The notes beneath the pieces were generated by a model. It saw nothing but the letters and a program-made list of their open reading frames with translations, was not told the DNA's origin and did no database searches. Positions 8,951-17,302 of a stretch of DNA of 64,000 nucleotides are shown one piece after another; positions within the stretch are counted from its first letter, which is position 1; each line of letters starts with the position of its first letter. The stretch covers positions 119,585 to 183,584 of the forward strand of contig NZ_MDEE01000003.1 in assembly GCF_002939865.1 (NCBI RefSeq), read 5' to 3'. Both the position numbers and the translations under genes were made by a program. This DNA comes from Xanthomonas dyei. Its GTDB lineage: Bacteria > Pseudomonadota > Gammaproteobacteria > Xanthomonadales > Xanthomonadaceae.

Positions 8951-9410
8951 GGCGGGCGCACTCCGCCCCGATGGCACGGTGCTGGGCTTCGACGTGGGGT
9001 CGCGCCGGATCGGTGTGGCGGTCGGTACCCCGCTCGGCGCCGGTGCGCGTGCGGTCGCGGTCATCAATGTGCATGACAACGGCCCGGACTGGGTCGCGCT
9101 GGATCGCGTGCACAAGGAATGGCAGCCGAACGGCCTGGTGGTCGGCGACCCGCTCACCCTGGACGACAAGGACCAACCTGCACGCAAACGCGCGCATGCC
9201 TTCGCCCGGCAATTGCGCGCGCGCTATGCGCTGCCGGTCGTGCTGATCGACGAGCGCTCCAGTTCGGTCGAAGCCGCGCAGCGGTTTGCGCGCGAACGCG
9301 CCGATGGGCGCAAGCGCCGCCGCGACGCCGACGCGCTGGACGCCATGGCGGCGGCCGTGATCGTCGAACGCTGGTTGGCCGCGCCCGACCAAGCCACTCT
9401 TCTCCCTTGA
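8943..9410 (+). CDS. ruvX: YqgF/RuvX-family putative Holliday junction resolvase / pre-16S rRNA nuclease
   Basis: A 155-residue RNase H-fold protein of the YqgF family, linked in E. coli to 5' maturation of 16S rRNA and by fold to Holliday-junction resolvases. The N-terminal motif [15 protein letters not shown] holds the first catalytic Asp, [11 protein letters not shown] the second acidic site, and [10 protein letters not shown] the C-terminal Asp. The start is the ATG at 8943, overlapping the yqgE stop. pyrB begins 13 bases after the stop, so the three genes are probably one transcript. Confidence 0.93.
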   Translation: MPEAGALRPDGTVLGFDVGSRRIGVAVGTPLGAGARAVAVINVHDNGPDWVALDRVHKEWQPNGLVVGDPLTLDDKDQPARKRAHAFARQLRARYALPVVLIDERSSSVEAAQRFARERADGRKRRRDADALDAMAAAVIVERWLAAPDQATLLP

Positions 9411-9423
9411 TTCCCGACCTGCG

Positions 9424-10371
9424 ATGACCACCATGCAACTCGATTCGGACGGACGCCTGCGTCACCTGCTCACCCTGGAAGGACTGCCGCGCACCACGCT
9501 GCTGCAACTGCTCGACCGTGCCGGCCAGATCCGCGATGCCGCGGTCGGCCGGGTCGGCAAGCGCAGCGTGCTGGCCGGCACTGCGGTGTGCACGCTGTTT
9601 TTTGAACCGTCCACGCGCACGCGCAGTTCATTCCATCTCGCCGCGCAGCGCTTGGGCGCGGACGTGCTCAATTTCGATGCGTCCACCTCCTCCACTCGCA
9701 AGGGCGAGACCGCGCGCGACACCTTGAAGAATCTCGAAGCGATGGGCGTGCGTGGCTTTGTCGTGCGCCACCCGGATGACGGTGCGGTGGAAGCGCTGGC
9801 CGCTGCCGCAGGCGAGGGCACCGCGTTGATCAACGCCGGCGACGGCCGCAGTTCGCATCCCACCCAGGGCTTGCTCGACATGCTGACCCTGCGCCAGGCC
9901 AAGGGCACCGATTTTTCCAAGCTCAAGGTCGTGATCGTCGGCGACGTGAAGCACTCGCGTGTGGCGCGCTCGGACCTGCATGCACTGCGCACGCTGGGCG
10001 CTGGCGAGATCCGCGTGTGCGGCCCGGCCAGCCTGCTGCCCGATGACGACATGCTGGACGGCTGCGTGGTCGGCCAGGATTTCGACGCCATGCTGGAAGG
10101 CGCCGACGCCCTGATGATGCTGCGCCTGCAACGCGAGCGCATGGAAGAAGGCCTGGTGCCGTCGCTGGAGCACTACCACAGCGACTACGGGCTGACCCGC
10201 GAGCGTCTGGCGCGCGCCGGCCGCGATGCCGCGGTGCTGCATCCGGGTCCGATCAACCGCGGGGTGGAAATCACCGACGAGGTCGCCGACGGCGCGCAAT
10301 CGTGCGTGCTGCGCCAGGTGGCCAACGGCGTCGCCGTGCGCATGGCGGTGCTGGAAACCCTGCTGGGCTGA
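9424..10371 (+). CDS. pyrB: Aspartate carbamoyltransferase catalytic subunit
   Basis: Catalyses carbamoyl phosphate + L-aspartate to N-carbamoyl-L-aspartate, the committed step of pyrimidine synthesis. 315 residues. The carbamoyl-phosphate motif STRTRSSF, the catalytic segment HPTQGLLDMLTL and the C-terminal HPGPINRG are intact. No pyrI regulatory gene or pyrC-like pseudo-subunit lies adjacent. The second in-frame ATG (9433) is an alternative start. It is last in the yqgE-ruvX-pyrB unit and is followed by a 7-bp tandem repeat and a strong terminator. Confidence 0.97.
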   Translation: MTTMQLDSDGRLRHLLTLEGLPRTTLLQLLDRAGQIRDAAVGRVGKRSVLAGTAVCTLFFEPSTRTRSSFHLAAQRLGADVLNFDASTSSTRKGETARDTLKNLEAMGVRGFVVRHPDDGAVEALAAAAGEGTALINAGDGRSSHPTQGLLDMLTLRQAKGTDFSKLKVVIVGDVKHSRVARSDLHALRTLGAGEIRVCGPASLLPDDDMLDGCVVGQDFDAMLEGADALMMLRLQRERMEEGLVPSLEHYHSDYGLTRERLARAGRDAAVLHPGPINRGVEITDEVADGAQSCVLRQVANGVAVRMAVLETLLG

Positions 10372-10423
10372 TTGCCCGCACTGCGCTCGCAGGCACCGCG
10401 CGCGCAGTGCCTGCGAAAGATCC

Positions 10424-10454
10424 ACCGAACACCGAACACCGAACACCGAACACC
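10424..10454. repeat. 7-bp tandem repeat (ACCGAAC x4)
   Basis: Four exact copies of ACCGAAC at 10424-10451 followed by a partial fifth, immediately before the pyrB terminator stem. Such perfect heptamer arrays are prone to slipped-strand length change. It resembles in style, but is not identical to, the GGGAATC units elsewhere in the window. Confidence 0.8.
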
Positions 10455-10491
10455 GGGCGCAGCGACAGCCGTCGCAGCGCCCGCTCTTTTT
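10455..10491 (+). terminator. Rho-independent terminator after pyrB
   Basis: 12-bp stem GGGCGCAGCGAC/GTCGCAGCGCCC with one mismatch and an AGCC loop, followed by GCTCTTTTT. It ends the yqgE-ruvX-pyrB transcript. Confidence 0.85.
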
Positions 10492-10716
10492 CTGCACGCA
10501 GGCACGTATCCCGGCGCTGTCATGTCTTCGAGCATAGGAGCCCGCCAGCATCGCTGCGCAGCCACCAGCCGCACGTGGCCTATCGTCCAAATCGAGCTCC
10601 GCCGTACCGATGCAGCGCCTCCTTCGCGATGCATCCCGTTGCCGCTGCTCGTCGCTTGTCTTCAGTCGCCGCCAACCTGACGTTAGCCGCGCGACCAAAT
10701 TCGTGTGGCAGTGCAC

Positions 10717-10740
10717 GCTCTTGCGATTCCCGATTCCCCG
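10717..10740. repeat. GGGAATC-type repeat, partial copy 2
   Basis: GCTCTTGCGATTCCCGATTC followed by CCCG. The first 15 bases are the exact reverse complement of a word in the pilT-pilU element, so this is one arm of the same dispersed repeat, in the opposite orientation. Confidence 0.65.
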
Positions 10741-10808
10741 CAACAAGCACCAAGCCCTAACACCCGCTGGCCTAAGGTGGCGGTCCCTTTCAATCGCAGG
10801 AGATCGCA

Positions 10809-11243
10809 ATGGGTATTTCGCGTCACGCCACCGCTCACTGGGAAGGCGACCTCAAGACCGGCAAGGGTCAGCTCAGCACGCCGCAGAGCGGTTTGATGGA
10901 CAACACCCGCTACGCCTTCAGCAGCCGTTTCGGCGACGAGAAGGGCACCAATCCGGAAGAACTCATCGCGGCCGCGCACGCGGGCTGCTTCACCATGGCG
11001 CTGTCGGCGCAGCTGACCGAAGCCGGCTTTCCGCCGACCTCGCTGGACACCCGCGCAGACGTCGACCTGTCGATGGAAGGCGGCCCGCAGCTGTCGCAGA
11101 TCCGTCTGAAGCTCAAGGCGGTGGTGCCGGGGATCGACGAAGCCAAGTTCCGCGAGCTGGCCGATACCGCCAAGAAGAATTGCCCGGTGTCCAAGGCGCT
11201 GAGCGCGGTGCCGATCAGCCTGGAAAGCGAATTTTCCAACTGA
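10809..11243 (+). CDS. OsmC-family organic hydroperoxide reductase
   Basis: A 144-residue cytosolic peroxiredoxin-like protein of the OsmC family, which reduces organic hydroperoxides using a pair of reactive cysteines. Both sites are visible: AAHAGCFTMALSAQL (Cys60 region) and NCPVSKAL near the C-terminus. NPEELIAAAHAGC is typical of the OsmC rather than the Ohr subgroup. The ATG at 10809 has AGGAGA eight bases upstream. Probably monocistronic. A second, more diverged OsmC-family gene lies at 41.9 kb. Confidence 0.93.
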   Translation: MGISRHATAHWEGDLKTGKGQLSTPQSGLMDNTRYAFSSRFGDEKGTNPEELIAAAHAGCFTMALSAQLTEAGFPPTSLDTRADVDLSMEGGPQLSQIRLKLKAVVPGIDEAKFRELADTAKKNCPVSKALSAVPISLESEFSN

Positions 11244-11395
11244 TGCGTGTCAAGGCTGCGGAGCGTCGGCGGGCATGCCGGCGCGCGCAGCTGGCGGCAA
11301 CCTGAATAGGCCTTTGTACGGCCTGTTCGGTTCAGGGCGGTTTCACCGCAACAGGCCGAGCATCGGCTGCGTGTCCTCCCTGTGAAGCTGCCGCA

Positions 11396-11998
11396 ATGAA
11401 AACTCTTGTGCTTGGTGCTCTGGTAATGGGTCTGGCCGTGGCGGGCAATGCAACGGCGCAGCGCTACGACAGCGGCTACCGCGACAACGCGCGTGGCAGC
11501 TACGAGGACGGTCGTTACGAATACGCACGCGTCGTACGCGTGGACCCGATCATCGTGTCCGACTCCTACAATGAACGTAGCAGCGAGCGCTGCTACAACC
11601 GCCCGTCCGACGGCTACTACACCAGCAATGATGGCTACTACCGCGATGGCGGCAGTTATGGATCGCCCAATGCGTCCAACCGCGGCGTTGCCAGCGTCAT
11701 CGGCGGTATCGCCGGTGCGGTGCTCGGCAGCCAGGTCGGTGGCGGTAACGGACGTCTGGTCGGCACCGCCGTCGGCACCATGGCCGGCGTGGCGGCGGGC
11801 CGCTCGATCTACGAGGCCAACCACCGCACCTATCAAGGCAACGTCAGCGTCTGCGAGCCGGTGGCGTACCGCACCACGCGCGAGCGTGTGGATGGCTACG
11901 ATGTGACGTACGAATACGCGGGCCGTACTTACCACACGCGCAGCGATTACAACCCGGGTGACCGGATCCGTGTGCGCGTGGATGTCCGCCCCGACTGA
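11396..11998 (+). CDS. Exported glycine-zipper 2TM domain protein
   Basis: A 200-residue envelope protein with a clear signal peptide (MKTLVLGALVMGLAVAGN, cleavage after ATA-Q). The mature N-terminal half is rich in Tyr, Arg, Asp, Gly and Ser. A glycine zipper follows (VASVIGGIAGAVLGSQVGGG and VGTAVGTMAGVAAG), as in the Rickettsia 17-kDa antigen family, which typically inserts in the outer membrane. There is no lipobox Cys, so it is not an obvious lipoprotein. Role unknown, probably envelope integrity. Single gene with its own terminator. Confidence 0.85.
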   Translation: MKTLVLGALVMGLAVAGNATAQRYDSGYRDNARGSYEDGRYEYARVVRVDPIIVSDSYNERSSERCYNRPSDGYYTSNDGYYRDGGSYGSPNASNRGVASVIGGIAGAVLGSQVGGGNGRLVGTAVGTMAGVAAGRSIYEANHRTYQGNVSVCEPVAYRTTRERVDGYDVTYEYAGRTYHTRSDYNPGDRIRVRVDVRPD

Positions 11999-12028
11999 TT
12001 GATTGCGTCTGGGCTGGTTTTAAAAGAA

Positions 12029-12055
12029 ACGCTGCGGGAGACCGCAGCGTTTTTT
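12029..12055 (+). terminator. Rho-independent terminator
   Basis: Perfect 9-bp stem ACGCTGCGG/CCGCAGCGT with a GAGA tetraloop and a run of six T, 31 bases after the glycine-zipper gene stop. Confidence 0.9.
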
Positions 12056-12272
12056 GTGTTGTGCGCCATGCAGTAGGCGAATATTTTGCGGATCGTGCTT
12101 GATGGCACCTCGCATTCGACAGACTGCAAATACGTCTGGGTTGTGCCGCCAAACGCAGGTGCGCCGTGCGTTGGGTGGTGATCGGGGCGAGTTCGCAGCG
12201 CTAAAGAAGTTTCCCGGTTTTACCTTGGAATACCTGCATCAGGCTCCGCGTGGACCGTGATGCCCGCAACGC

Positions 12273-13154
12273 TTAGCCCCAGTCCAAGGTCCCGCGAATC
12301 ACCGTCTGTACCTGGCCGCCCGACCACACGTCGCCGTTGCTGTCGATGCGCAGTTCCAGCAAGGCATCGAAGCCGATCTCGCGGCCCTGGCTGACCACGT
12401 AGCGCCGCTCCTTGCCGGGCAGCGCGTGGCGGCTGTCCAGCCAGGCCGCGAGCACGGCATTGGCCGCACCGGACGCGGCGTCTTCAAAACGTCGGCCATT
12501 GCCCACAAAGGCGCGCACCGCCAGATCGTAGCTGCCGGCGTTGGCAGCACGCGCGTAGGCGAATACGCCCATGCTGCCGGTGGATTCGGCCAGTGCTGCG
12601 ATCGCGTCCCAGCTCGGCTGCAGGCTGCGCAATGCCGCTTCGCTGACCAGCTCCACGACCCACCAGGTGCGGCCGCCATCCATCAGCGCGGGCGGCAGGG
12701 TGCCGAGCGACCAGCCATGCAGTGCATCGCGCAGGCGCGAGTCGTCGGCGTCCACCTGTTCGGCAACGCGCGCGCACGGCGTGCGGATGGCGATGCTGCG
12801 GTGGCCATCGATCTGCTCCACGCGCAGCGGCAACTGGCCGGCAATGCCATCCTGCACCAGCAGGCCATCGTCTGGCGCGGCCAGCCCGGCGTCGAGCACC
12901 GCATGCGCTGTGCCCACGCTGGGGTGGCCGGCGAAGGGAACCTCTTTTTGCGGCGAAAACATCCGTAGCCGGTAGCTGCTGTGCGCATCGGCTGCGGGAA
13001 ACACAAAAGTGGTTTCCGGCAACTTGGTCCAGCGGGCGATCGCCTGCATCGCCGCGTCGTCCAGACCCTGCGCATCCAGCACCACCGCCAGCGGATTGCC
13101 GCTGCCGGGGCGGGCGGAGAACACATCCAGTTGCAGGAAACGGCGGGTGGTCAT
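12273..13154 (-). CDS. PhzF-family isomerase/epimerase-like protein
   Basis: A 293-residue protein of the PhzF family (diaminopimelate-epimerase fold). In phenazine producers PhzF isomerises dihydro-hydroxyanthranilate, but most bacterial homologues have unknown substrates. Motifs: QLDVFSARPGSGNPLAVVLD at the N-terminus, LPETTFVF with the conserved catalytic Glu, PFAGHPSVGTAH, and EDAASGAANAVLAAWL in the second lobe. No phenazine genes accompany it. It lies directly downstream of a paralogue (31-bp gap), apparently a tandem duplication transcribed together. Confidence 0.9.
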   Translation of the reverse strand: MTTRRFLQLDVFSARPGSGNPLAVVLDAQGLDDAAMQAIARWTKLPETTFVFPAADAHSSYRLRMFSPQKEVPFAGHPSVGTAHAVLDAGLAAPDDGLLVQDGIAGQLPLRVEQIDGHRSIAIRTPCARVAEQVDADDSRLRDALHGWSLGTLPPALMDGGRTWWVVELVSEAALRSLQPSWDAIAALAESTGSMGVFAYARAANAGSYDLAVRAFVGNGRRFEDAASGAANAVLAAWLDSRHALPGKERRYVVSQGREIGFDALLELRIDSNGDVWSGGQVQTVIRGTLDWG

Positions 13155-13185
13155 GGTGGCGGATCCGCGAACAGGGCGCGGCAGC

Positions 13186-14064
13186 TTACCAATCGATGCG
13201 GCCGTCGATCACCTGCAGCGTCGTTCCGCCAATCCAGACCTCGCCTGTGTCGTCCACTTCCATCTGGATGCGGCCATCGCGGCCGACCTCGCGGCCCTGG
13301 CTGGCAATGTAACGCGAGGCCTCGCCGGGCAGGCGGTTCTCGCCATGCAGGCGCGCGGCGATGCAGGCATTGGCGCTACCGGTGACCGGATCTTCGGGGA
13401 TGCCGTCGCCAGGGCAGAACGCGCGCACCACCAGATCTGCGTCGCCGTCCTGCACAGGGGCATAAATCGCCAGCCCGGTGGCGGCGCTGGCCTGGGTCAG
13501 GCGGGTAATCGCGGCAAGATCCGGCGCGGCCTGGCGCACCGCCGCCGCGTCGGCCAGCTCCAGTAGCCACCAGTTCGGGCCGTTGTTCCAGAGTTCTGGG
13601 GGATGCTGCGCTATCTGCAATCCGGCGCTAGCTGCCTGCACTGCCGCCGCGTGGGTGTCGCCGGTTGCGACGATGTGCGCGCGTGGCGCGCGCAGCCGCA
13701 CCTGCAAGGCGCCGTGGCGGTCGAACACGTCCACCGGCAGCACGCCGGCCGCGCATTGCTGGTGCAGCCGGCCATCGGCCTTGTATGCGGTCAGCCCGTG
13801 CGTTGCGGCGGCCCACGCCGCGCCGACGCTGGGATGGCCGGCAAACGGCAGTTCCGCGCGCGGGGTGAAAATGCGGATGTGATAGTCGGCATCCGGCACG
13901 CTGACCGGCACGAAAAAGACCGTCTCCGACAGGTTCAGCCATGCGGCGATCTGCTGCATCTGCTCAGTTGACAGCGCGCCCGCGTCGAACACCACGCCCA
14001 GCGGGTTGCCGGAGCCGGTGCGGCTGGCGAAGACATCCAGTTGCAGGTAGCGGTGCTTGCTCAT
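13186..14064 (-). CDS. PhzF-family isomerase/epimerase-like protein (tandem paralogue)
   Basis: A 292-residue PhzF-fold protein sharing with its neighbour QLDVFASRTGSGNPLGVVFD, a Glu-containing LSETVFFV, PFAGHPSVGAAW and EDPVTGSANACIAARL. I chose the ATG at 14064 (MSKHRYLQLDVF) because it gives the family N-terminus; the frame is open for 38 further residues upstream without family content. The two copies are clearly diverged, so the duplication is old and the pair may have different substrates. Substrate unknown. Confidence 0.9.
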   Translation of the reverse strand: MSKHRYLQLDVFASRTGSGNPLGVVFDAGALSTEQMQQIAAWLNLSETVFFVPVSVPDADYHIRIFTPRAELPFAGHPSVGAAWAAATHGLTAYKADGRLHQQCAAGVLPVDVFDRHGALQVRLRAPRAHIVATGDTHAAAVQAASAGLQIAQHPPELWNNGPNWWLLELADAAAVRQAAPDLAAITRLTQASAATGLAIYAPVQDGDADLVVRAFCPGDGIPEDPVTGSANACIAARLHGENRLPGEASRYIASQGREVGRDGRIQMEVDDTGEVWIGGTTLQVIDGRIDW

Positions 14065-14244
14065 GCGCGGTGCGATCTCGGTGGTAGGAACATTGCGGAT
14101 GGTTGCAGCGCAAACCGGTGCCGCGATGCAGAGCGGCGCTGCGGAGTGCGACCGCACGCGGGGCCAGAGGCGCGCCATTGGCAGTAGAATCGGAGGTTCC
14201 GCCCGGCATCCCGGCTTCTTTCCCCCATCATAAACGCCTACTCC

Positions 14245-16854
14245 ATGTCAGCTCCCCACTCTACCGATCGTTGGATCGTCCTCAAGTTCGGCGGCACCTC
14301 GGTGTCGCGTCGTCATCGCTGGGACACGATTGGAAAACTGGCGAGCAAACGGGCGAACGAAACCGGCGGCCGCGTGCTGGTGGTGGTGTCCGCGCTCTCG
14401 GGCGTGACCAACGAACTCACCGCCATTGCCGATGGCGCCGCCGATAGCGCACAGCGCGTGGCAGCGCTGGAACACCGCCATCGCGAGTTTCTTGCCGAGC
14501 TTGAGCTCGATGCGGATGCGGTCCTCGGCGAGCGGCTGGCCGCCTTGCATGCCTTGGTTGCCGATGCGCGCGCTGCCACGCGCACGCTCGATTGGCAGGC
14601 CGAGGTGCTGGGGCAGGGCGAATTGCTGTCTTCCACCATCGGTGCGGCGTATCTGCATGCCAACGGCCTGGATATGGGCTGGCTGGACGCGCGGCAGTGG
14701 TTGTCGGCATTGCCGCCGCAGCCCAATCAGAGCGAATGGTCCAAGCGCTTGTCGGTGTCGTGCCAGTGGCAGTCCGATGCGGACTGGCGCACGCGCTTCG
14801 ATGCGCAGCCCACGCGCTTGCTGATCACCCAAGGGTTCATTTCGCGGCACGCCGATGGCGGTACTGCGATTCTCGGTCGTGGCGGCTCGGATACGTCGGC
14901 GGCGTATTTCGGTGCGCTGCTCGGTGCCAGCCGCGTGGAAATCTGGACCGATGTGCCTGGCATGTTCAGCGCCAACCCGAAGGAAGTACCGGACGCGCGC
15001 TTGCTGACTCGCCTGGACTATTACGAAGCGCAGGAAATCGCCACCACCGGCGCCAAGGTGCTGCATCCGCGCTCGATCAAACCGTGCCGCGATTCCGGGG
15101 TGCCGATGGCGATCCTGGATACCGAGCGCCCGGAGTTGCCCGGCACCAGCATCGACGGCAATGCCGAACCGGTGCTCGGCGTCAAGGCGATCAGCCGCCG
15201 CAACGGCATCGTGCTGGTGTCGATGGAAGGCATCGGCATGTGGCAGCAGGTGGGCTTTCTGGCCGACGTGTTTACCTTGTTCAAGAAGCATGGGTTGTCG
15301 GTGGATTTGATCGGCTCGGCCGAAACCAACGTCACCGTGTCGCTGGACCCGTCCGAGAATCTGGTCAACACCGATGTGCTGGCGGCGTTGTCGGCGGACT
15401 TGTCGCAGATCTGCAAGGTCAAGATTATTGTTCCTTGCGCGGCGATCACCCTGGTCGGCCGCGGCATGCGCTCGTTGCTGCACAAACTGTCGGACGTGTG
15501 GGCCACGTTCGGGCAGGAACGCGTGCACATGATTTCGCAGTCGTCCAACGACTTGAACCTGACCTTCGTCATCGACGAAGCCGACGCCGATGGCCTGTTG
15601 CCGATTTTGCATGCCGAGTTGATCGACAGCGGCGCGATGCCGGTCAGCGAAGGCGAGGTGTTCGGCCCGCGCTGGCGCGAGATCATCGGCTCGGTGCGTC
15701 CGCGTCCGACGCCGTGGTGGCATGCCGAGCGTGCGCATCTGCTGTCGCTGGCCAAGGCCGGCACGCCGCGCTATGCGTATCACCTGCCCACCGTGCGTGC
15801 GCGCGCGCATGCGCTGGCGCAGATTTCGGCGGTGGATCAACGCTATTACGCAATCAAGGCCAATGCGCATCCGGCGATTCTGATCGCGCTGGAACAGGCC
15901 GGTTTCGGGCTGGAATGCGTGTCTCACGGCGAATTGCGCCGTGTGTTCCAGACCTTGCCGGAGCTGTCGCCGCGCCGCGTGCTGTTCACCCCGAGCTTTG
16001 CGCCCAAGGCCGAATACGAGGCAGCGTTTGCATTGGGCGTGACCGTCACCGTGGACAACGTCGAAGCGTTGCGCAATTGGCCGGAGGTATTCCGCGGCCG
16101 CAATGTCTGGCTGCGTATCGACCTGGGGCATGGCGATGGCCATCACGAGAAGGTCAACACCGGCGGCAAGGCGTCCAAGTTCGGCCTGTCGTCCACGCGT
16201 GTGGACGAGTTCGTCGAGGTCGCGCGCACGCTGGAAGTCACCATCACCGGTGTGCATGCGCATCTGGGCAGTGGCGTGGAGACCGGCGAGCACTGGCGCA
16301 TGATGTACGACGAACTGGCCGGTTTCGCGCGCCGCATCGGCACGGTGGACACCATCGATATCGGCGGCGGTCTGCCGATTCCGTACAGCGCCGAAGACGA
16401 GCCGTTCGATCTGGACGTATGGGCCAAGGGGCTGGCCGAGGTCAAGGCGGTGCATCCGGGCTACCGCCTGGCGATCGAGCCGGGCCGGTATCTGGTGGCC
16501 GAAGCCGGCGTGTTGCTGGCCAGCGTCACCCAGGTGATCGAAAAGGATGGCGTGCAGCGCGTAGGGCTGGATGCGGGCATGAACACCTTGATCCGCCCGG
16601 CGCTGTACGACGCCTGGCACGACATCGAAAACCTCAGCCGGCTCGATGCCGTGGCCGATGGCGGTTTCGATATCGTCGGCCCGATCTGCGAGTCGTCGGA
16701 CGTGTTCGGCAAGCGCCGCCGTCTGCCGGCTGCCACTGCTCCGGGCGATGTGGTGCTGGTGGCCGATGCCGGTGCGTACGGCTATTCGATGGCCAGCACC
16801 TACAACCAGCGCGAACTGCCGCGCGAAGAGGTGATCGATGCGCCCGCTGGCTGA
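14245..16854 (+). CDS. lysAC: Bifunctional aspartate kinase / diaminopimelate decarboxylase
   Basis: An 869-residue fusion of the first and last enzymes of the lysine branch. Residues 10-480 form a class-III aspartokinase: KFGGTSVS (14-21), the GRGGSDTSAAYFGALLGA nucleotide site, then two ACT domains (LVSMEGIGMWQ and ITLVGRGMRS regions) that normally bind the feedback inhibitor. Residues 490-869 are a PLP-dependent decarboxylase: YYAIKANAHP with the PLP lysine K538, HLGSGVETGEHW, IDIGGGLPIPY, and CESSDVFGK with the active-site Cys815. The fusion is known in Xanthomonas. The small membrane-protein gene starts 16 bases before its stop. Confidence 0.97.
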   Translation: MSAPHSTDRWIVLKFGGTSVSRRHRWDTIGKLASKRANETGGRVLVVVSALSGVTNELTAIADGAADSAQRVAALEHRHREFLAELELDADAVLGERLAALHALVADARAATRTLDWQAEVLGQGELLSSTIGAAYLHANGLDMGWLDARQWLSALPPQPNQSEWSKRLSVSCQWQSDADWRTRFDAQPTRLLITQGFISRHADGGTAILGRGGSDTSAAYFGALLGASRVEIWTDVPGMFSANPKEVPDARLLTRLDYYEAQEIATTGAKVLHPRSIKPCRDSGVPMAILDTERPELPGTSIDGNAEPVLGVKAISRRNGIVLVSMEGIGMWQQVGFLADVFTLFKKHGLSVDLIGSAETNVTVSLDPSENLVNTDVLAALSADLSQICKVKIIVPCAAITLVGRGMRSLLHKLSDVWATFGQERVHMISQSSNDLNLTFVIDEADADGLLPILHAELIDSGAMPVSEGEVFGPRWREIIGSVRPRPTPWWHAERAHLLSLAKAGTPRYAYHLPTVRARAHALAQISAVDQRYYAIKANAHPAILIALEQAGFGLECVSHGELRRVFQTLPELSPRRVLFTPSFAPKAEYEAAFALGVTVTVDNVEALRNWPEVFRGRNVWLRIDLGHGDGHHEKVNTGGKASKFGLSSTRVDEFVEVARTLEVTITGVHAHLGSGVETGEHWRMMYDELAGFARRIGTVDTIDIGGGLPIPYSAEDEPFDLDVWAKGLAEVKAVHPGYRLAIEPGRYLVAEAGVLLASVTQVIEKDGVQRVGLDAGMNTLIRPALYDAWHDIENLSRLDAVADGGFDIVGPICESSDVFGKRRRLPAATAPGDVVLVADAGAYGYSMASTYNQRELPREEVIDAPAG

Positions 16855-17302
16855 GTTCGTCTTGCTCAGCACGCTGGCCGGTGGCGTGTCGATGGTGTTT
16901 TCCACTGTCATCGACATGGCCGGCCAGCGGGTGCAGTGGGCCGACAGCCTGAAGTGGGTGCTGCCGGCGCTGGTAGCGGCCGGCGTTGGCGCATGGAGCG
17001 CGGCGTTCTGGCAGCGTCGGCGCGATAGGCGAGCTTCCGCGCCCGCGCAGCATGCCGGCGGCATGGCAGTGCGTACGGTGGTGTTGAGCGCGCTCAGCTA
17101 TCTGCCGGCGTTGCTGCTGTATCTGCTGGTGGCGTTGGCGGTCACTGGCGATGCGCGGGTGATCGGCTCGCAAGTGATGCTGCTGTTGTTCGTCATCGGC
17201 TGCCTGCCGCTGCTGTGGGCTGCGGTGCCGTTTTCCATGATTGAATATGCCCTGTGCCGACGCTATCTGCGTCGGCAACGGGTTCTTGCAGGTAGTCCAT
17301 GA
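16838..17302 (+). CDS. Small hypothetical inner-membrane protein between lysAC and murL
   Basis: A 154-residue protein with about four predicted membrane helices (LAEFVLLSTLAGGVSMVF, LKWVLPALVAAGVGAWSAAF, VLSALSYLPALLLYLLVALA, VMLLLFVIGCLPLLWAAV) and a basic linker (RRRDRRAS) between helices 2 and 3. I recognise no family. It overlaps lysAC by 17 bases and murL by 4, so it is translationally coupled within the peptidoglycan-precursor block. The position invites a role in cell-wall metabolism, but that is inference only. Confidence 0.75.
   Translation: MRPLAEFVLLSTLAGGVSMVFSTVIDMAGQRVQWADSLKWVLPALVAAGVGAWSAAFWQRRRDRRASAPAQHAGGMAVRTVVLSALSYLPALLLYLLVALAVTGDARVIGSQVMLLLFVIGCLPLLWAAVPFSMIEYALCRRYLRRQRVLAGSP

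Larger units (their letters stand above)
10372..10808. other. pyrB-osmC intergenic region
   Basis: Besides the heptamer array and terminator it holds a small GCAGGCAC/GTGCCTGC inverted repeat (10389-10414) and, at 10717-10740, a partial copy of the GGGAATC-type repeat in reverse orientation. Several short frames cross it but have no start signals or conserved content, so I see no gene. Confidence 0.55.

Noticed and set aside
10424..10454. Heptamer array considered as a CRISPR or phase-variation tract
   Set aside because: Units are 7 bp with no spacers, so not CRISPR; the array is intergenic and not in a coding frame, so coding phase variation is not indicated.
12273..14064. Phenazine biosynthesis locus
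   Set aside because: Only PhzF-like genes are present; no phzA-E or G homologues are in the window, and most PhzF relatives have nothing to do with phenazines.
14248..17064. 938-codon open frame on the minus strand opposite lysAC
   Set aside because: It is the antisense shadow of a high-GC gene: Arg/His/Gln-rich, no family motifs, no start signal, while the plus strand encodes two complete enzymes.
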